Assembly (NCBI GenBank): GCA_003140115.1
Contig: PLIQ01000560.1
Location: forward strand, 443-32,054
Direction of reading: 5' to 3'
Source of the DNA: Actinomycetota bacterium
Lineage (GTDB): Bacteria; Actinomycetota; Actinomycetes; Streptosporangiales; Streptosporangiaceae
DNA length: 31,612 nt
The translations under genes and the position numbers were made by a program. Below the pieces are notes generated by a model. That model had not been told where the DNA came from and searched no databases. It saw only the letters and a list, made by a program, of their open reading frames with translations. Positions 13,849 to 21,898 of this stretch are shown piece by piece. How positions within the stretch are numbered: position 1 is the first letter of the stretch; each line of letters begins with the position of its first letter.

Positions 13849-14625
13849 ATGAGCGGTGAGGTGCCCCGGGTCTCGGTCGTGGTGCCCGCGTACCAGGAGG
13901 GCGACCAGATCGTGCCGGTGCTTGACCGGCTGTTCGAGTCCGTCCATCTGCAGTGCGAGGTTCTCGTCGTCGTCGACGACGAGAACGACATCACGGTCCC
14001 GGTGGTGGCGGAGTACGCGCTCAAGGAGCCGCGCATCCGGTGCCTGGTGAACACCTACGGGCCCGGGCCCGCCAACGCGATCAGGTTCGGCATCGACGCC
14101 GCCGCTGCCCCGGTCGCCGTGGTCACGATGGCCGACGGATGCGATGACCCGCGGCAGATCGACGATCTGGCCCGGCTGGTCGACCGCGGGGTGGCGGTCG
14201 CCGCCGCGTCCCGGTACATGGCAGGCGGTCAGCAGGTCGGCGGGCCGGTGATGAAGGCCTTCCTGTCGAAGGCCGCCGGCCGGTCGCTGCGAATGCTGGC
14301 CCACACCGGCACCCGGGACGCGACCAACTCGTTCAAGGCCTATTCCACGAGTTTCGTACGGCAGGTCGGCATCGACTCGCGGCACGGATTCGAGATCGGC
14401 ATCGAGCTGACCGCCAAGGCCAAGCGGCTCGGCCTGCCGGTCGCCGAGATACCCACGATCTGGCTGGACCGGCAAGCCGGAGTATCCAACTTCCGGGTGG
14501 CCAGCTGGATTCCGAGATACGTGCGCTGGTACCGGTTCGCGTTCGGGCCGAAGCTGACGGCCGAGCAGATCCGGTCCCGGGGCGAGGCGGCCAGGAACAA
14601 CGAGGCGGCCAGGGATAAAAGGTGA
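13849..14625 (+). CDS. GT2-family glycosyltransferase (polyprenyl-phosphate sugar transferase-like)
   Basis: The 258-residue protein has the GT-A start VSVVVPAYQEGDQIVPVLDRL (within 8-28), an acidic patch VVDDEND at 41-47, and MADGCDDP at 94-101 in the place of the metal-binding DxD region. The layout resembles dolichyl-phosphate-mannose synthase without the C-terminal membrane domain. It would move a sugar from a nucleotide donor to polyprenyl phosphate on the inner membrane face. That lipid-linked sugar is the donor GT-C enzymes need, which fits the many GT-C-like neighbours. A ribosome binding site (GGGAGA) precedes the ATG. It lies between the dehydrogenase and epimerase genes in one operon. 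GT2 membership is sure; the sugar is unknown. Confidence 0.85.
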   Translation: MSGEVPRVSVVVPAYQEGDQIVPVLDRLFESVHLQCEVLVVVDDENDITVPVVAEYALKEPRIRCLVNTYGPGPANAIRFGIDAAAAPVAVVTMADGCDDPRQIDDLARLVDRGVAVAAASRYMAGGQQVGGPVMKAFLSKAAGRSLRMLAHTGTRDATNSFKAYSTSFVRQVGIDSRHGFEIGIELTAKAKRLGLPVAEIPTIWLDRQAGVSNFRVASWIPRYVRWYRFAFGPKLTAEQIRSRGEAARNNEAARDKR

Positions 14626-14635
14626 AGGGACAGTG

Positions 14636-15661
14636 ATGCAGAAGGTTCTGGTCAGCGGCTCCGCGGGATTCATCGGCGGGTACGTCGTCGAAGAGCTGCT
14701 CCGACGCGGGTACGCGGTGGTCGGACTGGACAACTTCTCCAAGTACGGGAAGGTGCGCAAGTCCTACGACAATCACCCGAGTTACCATCTCGTCGAAGGC
14801 GACGCGCAGGACGTCGAGCTGATGACGCGGCTGCTCACCGACTGTGATCACTTCATCGCGGGTGCCGCGATGATCGGGGGGATCTCGTACTTCCACACCT
14901 ACGCGTACGACCTGCTCGCCACGAACGAGCGGATCATCGCGGCGTCCTGCGACGCCGCGATCGCCGCCCGGCGGGATGGCCAGCTGCGCAAGGTCACCTA
15001 CCTGTCCTCGTCGATGGTGTTCGAGAGCGCGGACGAGTGGCCCTCATACGAGGGCCAGCAGCGGCAGATACCGCCGCCGCTGTCGTCCTACGGGTTCCAG
15101 AAGCTGGCCGTGGAGTACTTCGCCCGGGCCGCCTGGGACCAGTACGGCCTCCCGTACACCCTGGTCCGCCCGTTCAACTGCGTGGGCATCGGGGAAAGCC
15201 GGGCCCTGGGCGATGAGGAGATCCTGTCCGGGAACGTCCGGCTAGCCATGAGCCACGTGGTTCCGGACCTGGTCCAGAAGATCCTCAAGGGCCAGGACCC
15301 GCTGCACATCCTTGGCTCGGGTGACCAGATCCGGCACTACACCTACGGCGGGGACCTGGCCGTCGGCGTGGTGACCGCGATGGAGCACGAGGACGCCCTC
15401 AACGAGGACTTCAACCTGTCGACTTCGGAGGGCACGACGGTCCGGCAACTCGCCGAGGACATCTGGCGCAAGGTCAAGGGGGACGGGGTCCCGCTGCGGC
15501 TCGTCCATGACGATCCGTTTGAATACGACGTTCAGCGGCGCGTCCCCGACACCGAGAAGGCCAAGAAGGTCCTCGGCTTCGAGGCGACCACGACGCTCGA
15601 CCAGATGCTGGACGAGGTCATCCCCTGGATCGACGAGGCCATCAAGTACGGCACGATCTGA
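14636..15661 (+). CDS. NAD-dependent nucleotide-sugar epimerase/dehydratase (extended SDR)
   Basis: The 341-residue protein has an N-terminal NAD site VLVSGSAGFIGGYVVEELL (4-22) and the catalytic SSYGFQK with Tyr152 and Lys156. YLSSSMVFE at 122-130 holds the Ser/Thr of the active site. RPFNCVGIGE and the late GDQIRHYTYGGDLA are typical of UDP-sugar epimerases, 4,6-dehydratases and UDP-glucuronate decarboxylases. ATG 14636 follows GAAGGGA by 5 nt; a GTG at 14633 is also in frame. The stop is 14 nt before the next membrane-protein gene. Together with the dehydrogenase it could turn a UDP-hexose into a uronic acid and then an epimer or pentose. The exact reaction is open. Confidence 0.88.
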   Translation: MQKVLVSGSAGFIGGYVVEELLRRGYAVVGLDNFSKYGKVRKSYDNHPSYHLVEGDAQDVELMTRLLTDCDHFIAGAAMIGGISYFHTYAYDLLATNERIIAASCDAAIAARRDGQLRKVTYLSSSMVFESADEWPSYEGQQRQIPPPLSSYGFQKLAVEYFARAAWDQYGLPYTLVRPFNCVGIGESRALGDEEILSGNVRLAMSHVVPDLVQKILKGQDPLHILGSGDQIRHYTYGGDLAVGVVTAMEHEDALNEDFNLSTSEGTTVRQLAEDIWRKVKGDGVPLRLVHDDPFEYDVQRRVPDTEKAKKVLGFEATTTLDQMLDEVIPWIDEAIKYGTI

Positions 15662-15675
15662 ACCCTGGCGGCACC

Positions 15676-17289
15676 ATGGGCGGGCGGGACACGACGACCG
15701 CTGATTCCGCGACGGCGGCCGGTCCCGGATGGCGGCCGGTCCTCGGATCTCGCTCGCCCGGCGCGTCGTCGCGGTCGGCCGGCGACCGCCGGCCTTGGTG
15801 GGTCTGGGCCGGGCCGTTCGCGCTCGTGCTGGCGGTGCTCGTGGTCCGCAGCCGGTTCCTGTTTACCGCCAGCTTCTACGAGCAGGGTGACGCCGGGGCC
15901 AACTCCATCTTGATCCAGCAGGCCATGCACGGCACGCTGCTGATCGGGAACTACTCCCGGGAGGGCTTCAACCATCCCGGGCCCGCCTACATGTACGCGC
16001 AGGCCGCGGGCCAGTGGCTCTTTTTCTATGCGCTGCATCTGGTGCCCACTGCGTGGAACGCGCACGTGCTCGCGGTCTTCGCGCTGAACAGCGCGTTCGT
16101 GGCGGTGGTGACCGGCGTGGTCTACGGCTGGACGCGATCGCTACGCGGTACGGCGGTCTGCCTGGCCGTGCTCCTCGGCTTCGTCGCGACCGAACCGTGG
16201 ATCCTCAGCTACGACTGGATGCCGTGGATGTACGTCCCCACGTATATCGCCTTCCTGGTCGCGGCGGCGTCGGTCGTGGCCGGCGGCGCGCGCGACCTGT
16301 GGATCTTGACCCTGACCGGCTGGTTCCTGCTCCACGGGCATGCCTGCTTCTTGTTCTTCGTGCCCGTGATCCTCGCCGCCGCGGCGGCCGCGGTGGTGTG
16401 GCAGCACGGGCCGCGCGCCAGCCTGCGGGCCTTCTCCCGCCCACGGGTCTGGGTTCCGGTGGCGGTCATCAGCGCGGCCTTCGCGCTGCCGATCGCGGTC
16501 AACCTGGCCCTGCACTGGCCGGGGGATTTCGGCAAGTACTTCTCCTATACCTCTTCCTCCCGGGCCGGCGGCCACAGCCTGGGGCAGATCGTCCGGTACG
16601 CGCTGTGGTTCTGGTGGCATGGCGGCAGCACGTGGGCCGCCGCGCTGGTGCCGGTGGTTGGGTACGCGGTCGCGATCGCCGCCGTGTGGTGGCTCACCCG
16701 CGGCGCGATGCGCCGGTTCCTGGCCGCCCTGCTCGCCGTCAACGTGGTCTCGAGCCTGGCCTTCATCTGTTACGCCGCGGTCGGGATCGACAAGCTGTCT
16801 GAGTACTACATCGGCTACTTCTACTTCTCCGCGCCGATCATCACCCTGCTGGTCATCGCGCTGGCCGTGGTGCACGCCCCGCCCGTGCCGCTGGGTGCCG
16901 TGCTGGCCGCCGGCGCGGCCGTGCTCGGCGTCGCCGTGTTCGCGGCGGCCTCGGCTACGGCGGTGAGCACCGAGGACACCGACGCGGCCCTGCCGCATGC
17001 GGTCCAGGCGGTCGCGGCCCAGGCGGGCGGCAAGACCATCGTGATCCGCTTCAGCCACAACGCATGGATCGACATCACCGGCTTCCTGGTCCAGGCCGAG
17101 CGGACCGGGGTCCGGGCCTGCGTGGCGAACCCCACCTGGACCTACATGATGACCACGCAGTTCATCTGTACGCCCGGGCAGATCGCCGGCGGCGCGCCGT
17201 TCTGGTTCAACGCGCCGTCCGCGCCGTCCGGGACGACGGTCATCGCCACCCTCAAGAATTCTCAGGTCACCGCCGGCTCGCGGCCCTAG
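15676..17289 (+). CDS. Multispanning membrane protein, GT-C glycosyltransferase-like ('NHPGP' type)
   Basis: The 537-residue protein has a polar N-terminus, a first membrane segment at about 42-58, and an outer loop with FYEQGDAGANS (Asp72) and EGFNHPGPAYMY (97-108). Many further hydrophobic segments follow to about residue 440, then a soluble tail of about 95 residues. An acidic first loop and a HPGP motif occur in actinobacterial GT-C membrane glycosyltransferases. It follows the epimerase gene by 14 bp, so it is probably the last gene of the dehydrogenase-GT2-epimerase operon and uses the lipid-linked sugar made by the GT2 enzyme. It resembles the SD-loop proteins in layout but not in motifs. 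No strong ribosome binding site precedes the ATG. Donor and acceptor are unknown. Confidence 0.75.
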   Translation: MGGRDTTTADSATAAGPGWRPVLGSRSPGASSRSAGDRRPWWVWAGPFALVLAVLVVRSRFLFTASFYEQGDAGANSILIQQAMHGTLLIGNYSREGFNHPGPAYMYAQAAGQWLFFYALHLVPTAWNAHVLAVFALNSAFVAVVTGVVYGWTRSLRGTAVCLAVLLGFVATEPWILSYDWMPWMYVPTYIAFLVAAASVVAGGARDLWILTLTGWFLLHGHACFLFFVPVILAAAAAAVVWQHGPRASLRAFSRPRVWVPVAVISAAFALPIAVNLALHWPGDFGKYFSYTSSSRAGGHSLGQIVRYALWFWWHGGSTWAAALVPVVGYAVAIAAVWWLTRGAMRRFLAALLAVNVVSSLAFICYAAVGIDKLSEYYIGYFYFSAPIITLLVIALAVVHAPPVPLGAVLAAGAAVLGVAVFAAASATAVSTEDTDAALPHAVQAVAAQAGGKTIVIRFSHNAWIDITGFLVQAERTGVRACVANPTWTYMMTTQFICTPGQIAGGAPFWFNAPSAPSGTTVIATLKNSQVTAGSRP

Positions 17290-17332
17290 CGCGACCTGCT
17301 GCGGCGCCTGGGCCACCCGGGGATCATCTGAC

Positions 17333-18589
17333 CTACATGTACAGGATGCGGCGCCTGGCCACGACCAGGAGCGCCGGTGCCACGCAGGCCGTGATGAGGC
17401 CGAGATAACGCCAGGACAGGTACTGCCGAGGCGTGGCGAGCAGCAGGATCAGCGCCAGCAGGTACGGTTCGATGAGCGAGCGCCCATCCCCGAACGTGCT
17501 GGTCCAGATCTGGCCGGACAGCAGGCCAAGCTGGAGCACGAAGAAGACGAAGGCTAGCCGCTCGTGCGCCGGCGCGGTGGTGACCAGCAGGACCGCCAGC
17601 CCGGCTAGGACGAAGATGCCCAGCGTGGCGTATTCGAGCAGGGCGATGTCGATCGGGCTCAGGTGCGCGGTGTTGATGTGCCTGATGTCGAACGTGAGCG
17701 CGTCGAGCATCGCCGTGAACGGCGCGGCGAGGTTGCGGCTGCCGTTGGCCAGCAACGGGAACTCGCCCTTGACCACGAAATGGACCGCGACTTCCAACAC
17801 ACCGTAGACGCCGGCGGGCACTACCCAGGTCAGGTCGGCCAGGCCAGGCCGGACCTGGCGGCGGGCCATAGCTACCAGCCGGGTGACCGCGATCGCCGCC
17901 GGGGCGAGCAGGATGGTCTCCCTGGTGATGGCGCCGACCATGAACAAGACGGTGCACAGAATCGGCTTGCTCCGGCGGTAGGCGAGCAGGCCGCCCAGCA
18001 TACACGCCTCGGCCAGCGGCTCGGCGGTGTCCCGGCCCACGCTGATGACCAGGCCGAAGTAGGCCGCGAAGGCCAGCCCCCACAGGGCGTGCCGCCCAGA
18101 CTCGCGGGCGAACATGCCGCCCAGGAAGGCCATGGCGGCCACGCCGAGCAGGTTGATCACGACCAGCGCGAGCGGCACGAGCTGATGCTGGCCGAGCGAG
18201 ACCAGCCAGGCCAGGATCGGATACCCGATCCGGGTGTACCGGTAAGACTGGTCCATGGTGATGCCGAACGCGGTCTTGTTCCAGTTGAGCGGGTCCAGCG
18301 CAAGCCGGTAATAGAACTGCCCGTCGTAACCAGCCGACGGGACCAGCAGCAGGCCGCGCGGCAGCTGGTCCCGGTGGGTGTAGGTGTGGCCGGCCATGAT
18401 GAACAGGCTGAGGTGCCCCTTGGCCCAGATCTGCCAGCGGGCCAAGGCGAAACCAAGCCAGCCCAGGAACGCGATCACGCCCGGCACGATCGGCCGGTTC
18501 AGGCGCGCCCACGGTGGCCGCGTGCGGGGCCGGAGAGATCTGTCCTCTTCCGACGTCGAAGTAAGCTGCAACCCCGAGCCTCCACCCAT
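17333..18589 (-). CDS. Multispanning membrane protein, GT-C glycosyltransferase-like ('YDGQ' type, copy 2)
   Basis: This protein of about 418 residues is a clear paralogue of the one at 7461-8786. Shared stretches include RLNRPIVPGVIAFLGWLGFA near the first membrane segment, GYDGQFYYRLALDP (87-100), RIGYPILAWLVSLGQH, and GRDTAEPLAEACMLGGLLA. The Asp in YDGQ is the candidate catalytic acid of a GT-C enzyme. I chose ATG 18589 because the alignable region begins soon after it and the upstream in-frame sequence is low-complexity Pro/Arg-rich; no strong ribosome binding site is visible. It diverges from the SD-loop gene at 18700 and converges on the NHPGP-type gene at 17289. This repeats the arrangement seen at 7461-10634. 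Confidence 0.75.
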   Translation of the reverse strand: MGGGSGLQLTSTSEEDRSLRPRTRPPWARLNRPIVPGVIAFLGWLGFALARWQIWAKGHLSLFIMAGHTYTHRDQLPRGLLLVPSAGYDGQFYYRLALDPLNWNKTAFGITMDQSYRYTRIGYPILAWLVSLGQHQLVPLALVVINLLGVAAMAFLGGMFARESGRHALWGLAFAAYFGLVISVGRDTAEPLAEACMLGGLLAYRRSKPILCTVLFMVGAITRETILLAPAAIAVTRLVAMARRQVRPGLADLTWVVPAGVYGVLEVAVHFVVKGEFPLLANGSRNLAAPFTAMLDALTFDIRHINTAHLSPIDIALLEYATLGIFVLAGLAVLLVTTAPAHERLAFVFFVLQLGLLSGQIWTSTFGDGRSLIEPYLLALILLLATPRQYLSWRYLGLITACVAPALLVVARRRILYM

Positions 18590-18699
18590 GGCTGTCTCGG
18601 CGGGAAGGGCGAGATTCTGACCAGGCCCGCGCAGCCTACCAGAGCGATGCCACACTACTGATGGGAATTGTCCTCCAAGCGGCGAGCGAATAGGACGTG

Positions 18700-20385
18700 A
18701 TGGCTGCCGTGCCGAGAAGCGGAACGCCGGAGAAGTCCGCCGCGCCTTCCCGCCCGGTCCATGCGCGGCCGCCGGCGGCCCCGGCCCGCCTGCGCCGCCG
18801 CCTGCTGGCCACGGCGGCGGTCGCCGTCGCCGTGGTGCTGCTGTTCGTCGCCTATCTGCAGGTGTCACGCACCTATCCGGAGAACTCCGATGAGGCGAAC
18901 ATCCTGCTGATGTCGTGGGACATGCTGCACGGCAACCTGCTCCTGCACGGCTGGTACCTGTCCGACGTCTCGTTCTATCCGACCGAGCTGCCGCAGTACG
19001 CGGCGCTCGAGGGCCTCATCGGCCTGCACGTAGACACCGCGCACGTCGCGGCGGCGATGACCTACACGCTGGCCGTGCTCTTCGCCGTACTGCTGGCCCG
19101 GCAGCCTGCCGACCCGGCTTCGGGCCGCGCCGCCTGGCCGCGGATGGCCCTGACCGGCGGCCTCATGGTCGCGCCGCAGCTCGGGGTAGGCGTCTTCGTC
19201 CTGCTAATGTCGGTCGGCCACATCGGCACTGCGGTCCCGCTGATGCTGACCTGGCTGGTCATCGCCCGGGCCGCAACCAAGCCGCGCTGGTTCATCCCGG
19301 TTGTCGTCGGCCTATTGCTGACCTGGGTGCTGGTGGCCGATCCCCTCGTCGTCGTGGTGGGAATCGCGCCGCTGGTCGTGGTCTGCGCCATGCGCGTCCT
19401 GCGCGTCGTCCTGACCGCCCGCCCGGGTGAGCGCGGGGGGGCAGTGCAAGCGAGCTGGTACGAGGTGTCCCTGGCGGCCGCGGCGATCCTCGCCTACGGT
19501 CTGGCCGACCTGGTGAACCGGCTGCTGTCGGCCAATGGCGGGTTTATCCTGCACCCGCTGGGCTACCAGCTGGCCCCGGTGCACACCTGGCCGAAGCACG
19601 CGTGGGTGACCGGAGAGGGCCTGCTCGTGCTGTTCGGCGCCAAGCCGCAGGGGCCCGCGGCCGAGATGGCCTTCGCGTTGCTGCACCTGGCCGGGGTGGC
19701 GCTGGTCGCCTGGGCCATCTGCCGGGTGGCGCGGCACTTCCTCAGCTGGCCCGACCTGATCAGCCAGGTCCTGCTGGTCGCGATGGTCCTCAACGTGCTG
19801 GTGTACGTGCCCAGCACGCTGGCCAACGCGACCGACCTGAACGCGCGAGAGTTCGCGGTGGTGCTGCCGTTCGGCGCGGTGCTGGCCGGTCGGACGCTCG
19901 CCTGCGGCTCGCGCGACGGCGAACCGGGTATCTTCGGCTGGCTCCGCGGCGCCCGCTGGCGCAGGGGGCTCGCGTCGGCGCTGGCGGCCGGTTACCTGGC
20001 CAGCCTCGGGTACGCCGCCGCCCAGCCGTCGGCGCCGCCCGCCAACGCCCAGTTGGCTACGTTCCTGGCCGAACACCACCTGACCTACGGCATCGCCGGG
20101 TACTGGCAGTCGAGCATCGTCACGGTCGGCAGCGACGGGGCCGTCGCGGTCCGGGCCGTACAGCCCTCGCTGCGGCCGTATCTGTGGGAGGCCAAGGGTT
20201 CCTGGTACGACCCCGGCCCGCAGCGGGCGACGTTCCTCGTCACCGACAGCCAGGCCGGGTTCTTCAATCACTGGGAGCCCAGCTCCGCGGCCCTGGCCGC
20301 CCTCGGTCCGCCCGTCCGGACCTACCATGTCGGCCCGTACACCGTGCTGGTCTGGAACACCAACCTGCTCGCCGCGGGCGGCTGA
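18700..20385 (+). CDS. Large multispanning membrane protein, GT-C-like ('SD-loop' type, copy 3)
   Basis: The 561-residue protein aligns along its length with the copies at 8964 and 10641. It has a first membrane segment at about 35-53, then PENSDEANILL (Asp64) and LLHGWYLSDVSFYPTELPQY. The soluble C-terminal domain keeps HHLTYGIAGYWQSS, SWYDPGPQRATFLVT and GPYTVLVW. ATG 18700 follows AGGA by 4 nt; a GTG at 18697 is also in frame. It lies directly upstream of pafA, with 59 bp between stop and start, so read-through into pafA is possible although pafA has its own predicted promoter. Function is inferred as glycan assembly from topology and neighbourhood. No named family is recognised. Confidence 0.7.
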   Translation: MAAVPRSGTPEKSAAPSRPVHARPPAAPARLRRRLLATAAVAVAVVLLFVAYLQVSRTYPENSDEANILLMSWDMLHGNLLLHGWYLSDVSFYPTELPQYAALEGLIGLHVDTAHVAAAMTYTLAVLFAVLLARQPADPASGRAAWPRMALTGGLMVAPQLGVGVFVLLMSVGHIGTAVPLMLTWLVIARAATKPRWFIPVVVGLLLTWVLVADPLVVVVGIAPLVVVCAMRVLRVVLTARPGERGGAVQASWYEVSLAAAAILAYGLADLVNRLLSANGGFILHPLGYQLAPVHTWPKHAWVTGEGLLVLFGAKPQGPAAEMAFALLHLAGVALVAWAICRVARHFLSWPDLISQVLLVAMVLNVLVYVPSTLANATDLNAREFAVVLPFGAVLAGRTLACGSRDGEPGIFGWLRGARWRRGLASALAAGYLASLGYAAAQPSAPPANAQLATFLAEHHLTYGIAGYWQSSIVTVGSDGAVAVRAVQPSLRPYLWEAKGSWYDPGPQRATFLVTDSQAGFFNHWEPSSAALAALGPPVRTYHVGPYTVLVWNTNLLAAGG

Positions 20386-20411
20386 GCCCGGGCTACCGCG
20401 CCGGGATGCTG

Positions 20412-20438
20412 TTGTCAGGGGGCAACGGGACGTAGCCT
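20412..20438 (+). promoter_or_regulatory. Predicted leaderless promoter of pafA
   Basis: TTGTCA (20412-20417) and TAGCCT (20433-20438) are separated by 15 bp. The -10 box ends 6 nt before the GTG start at 20445, and no Shine-Dalgarno sequence is present, so the pafA message probably begins at its start codon. Confidence 0.5.
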
Positions 20439-20444
20439 TGGCAT

Positions 20445-21803
20445 GTGGATCGGCGAATCTTCGGGGTTGAGAACGAGTACGGCGTCACGTGCACCTTCCG
20501 CGGGCAGCGGCGGCTGTCGCCCGACGAGGTGGCGCGGTACCTGTTCCGGCGCGTGGTGTCATGGGGCCGCAGCAGCAACGTGTTCCTGAGGAACGGAGCG
20601 CGGCTCTACCTCGACGTCGGGAGTCATCCCGAGTACGCCACCCCCGAATGCGACAACGTCCTGGATCTCGTCGCGCACGACAAGGCGGGCGAGCGGATCC
20701 TGGAGGGGCTGCTGGTGGACGCCGACCGGCGGCTGCGCGAAGAGGGCATCGCCGGGGACATCTACCTGTTCAAGAACAACACGGACTCGGCCGGCAACTC
20801 CTACGGCTGCCACGAGAACTACCTGGTCGGCAGGCACGGCGAGTTCGGCAGGCTGGCCGACATCCTCATCCCGTTCCTGGTCACCCGGCAGATCATCTGC
20901 GGCGCGGGCAAGGTGCTGCAGACGCCGCGCGGCGCGGTGTACTGCGTCAGCCAGCGAGCCGAGCACATCTGGGAGAGCGTGTCGTCGGCGACGACCAGAT
21001 CGCGCCCCATTATCAACACCCGGGACGAGCCGCACGCGGACGCCGAGCGGTTCCGGCGGCTGCATGTCATCGTCGGCGACTCCAACATGAGCGAGACGAC
21101 CACGCTGCTCAAGGTCGGGGCGACCGATCTAGTGCTGCGGATGATCGAGGCCGGGGCGATCATGCGGGACCTGACCTTGGACAACGCGATCCGGGCCATC
21201 CGCGAGGTCAGCCACGACATGACCGGCCGCAGCCGGGTCCGGCTGGCGAACGGTCGCGAGCTGTCCGCGCTGGACATCCAGTACGAGTACCTGAACCGGG
21301 CCAAGGATTTCACCGACAAGAACGGCGCCGACCCGGTGAGCAAGCGGGTCCTGGACATGTGGGAGCGGGCGCTCGGCGCGATCGAGACCGGCAACCTCGA
21401 CCTGATCGCCCGGGAGATCGACTGGGTCACCAAGTACCAGCTCATCGAGCGCTACCGGGCCCGGCATGACCTGCCGCTGTCCTCGCCCCGGGTTGCCCAG
21501 CTCGACTTGGCCTATCACGACGTGCACCGCGGCCGTGGCCTGTACTACCTGCTGCAGCGGGCCGGGGCGGTGGAGCGGGCCGCACGTGACATCGATATCT
21601 TCGAGGCCAAGTCGGTCCCGCCGCAGACCACCCGGGCCAAGCTGCGCGGCGAGTTCATCCGCCGGGCGCAGGAAAAGCGCCGTGACTTCACCGTCGACTG
21701 GGTGCACCTGAAGCTGAACGATCAGGCGCAGCGGACCGTCCTGTGCAAGGACCCGTTCCGTTCGGTGGACGAAAGGGTCGAAAAGCTCATCGCGGGTATG
21801 TGA
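20445..21803 (+). CDS. pafA: Pup--protein ligase PafA
   Basis: The 452-residue protein has the usual PafA length and is recognisable throughout. [12 protein letters not shown] opens it with the Mg/ATP-binding Glu9. Asp57 in [11 protein letters not shown] is the catalytic base region. [40 protein letters not shown] and the C-terminal [20 protein letters not shown] are near-invariant in the family. PafA uses ATP to activate the C-terminal glutamate of Pup and join it to a substrate lysine, marking proteins for the bacterial proteasome. The start is GTG 20445; an ATG two bases earlier is out of frame. In most actinobacteria pafA follows dop-pup-prcB-prcA. Here those genes are absent and glycan genes lie upstream, while the downstream order is standard. 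Confidence 0.98.
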   Translation: MDRRIFGVENEYGVTCTFRGQRRLSPDEVARYLFRRVVSWGRSSNVFLRNGARLYLDVGSHPEYATPECDNVLDLVAHDKAGERILEGLLVDADRRLREEGIAGDIYLFKNNTDSAGNSYGCHENYLVGRHGEFGRLADILIPFLVTRQIICGAGKVLQTPRGAVYCVSQRAEHIWESVSSATTRSRPIINTRDEPHADAERFRRLHVIVGDSNMSETTTLLKVGATDLVLRMIEAGAIMRDLTLDNAIRAIREVSHDMTGRSRVRLANGRELSALDIQYEYLNRAKDFTDKNGADPVSKRVLDMWERALGAIETGNLDLIAREIDWVTKYQLIERYRARHDLPLSSPRVAQLDLAYHDVHRGRGLYYLLQRAGAVERAARDIDIFEAKSVPPQTTRAKLRGEFIRRAQEKRRDFTVDWVHLKLNDQAQRTVLCKDPFRSVDERVEKLIAGM

Positions 21804-21857
21804 TCGCCGCAAGCTCCCCCCTGGGCAAGCATGGGCCGTTCCCCTGGGCCAGCGCGG

Positions 21858-21863
21858 TAGGCT
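21858..21863 (+). promoter_or_regulatory. Candidate -10 box for the FKBP lipoprotein gene
   Basis: TAGGCT predicts a start site near 21870 and a leader of about 29 nt carrying GAGG, 6 nt before the ATG at 21899. The same hexamer precedes helY. Confidence 0.4.
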
Positions 21864-21898
21864 AACTGCGCCCGACGTCCTCCACATTGAGGTTTTTC

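Noticed and set aside
13222..14760. 512-codon minus-strand open frame over the dehydrogenase and GT2 genes
   Set aside because: Shadow of two well-supported plus-strand genes; no domain recognised.
20412..20438. TTGTCAGGG plus TAGCCT upstream of pafA as a PafBC-type DNA-damage promoter (TTGTCRGTG-N8-TAnnnT)
   Set aside because: The spacing between the two blocks is 12 nt, not 8, and the third block reads GGG rather than GTG. A normal -35/-10 reading with a 15-bp spacer is simpler.
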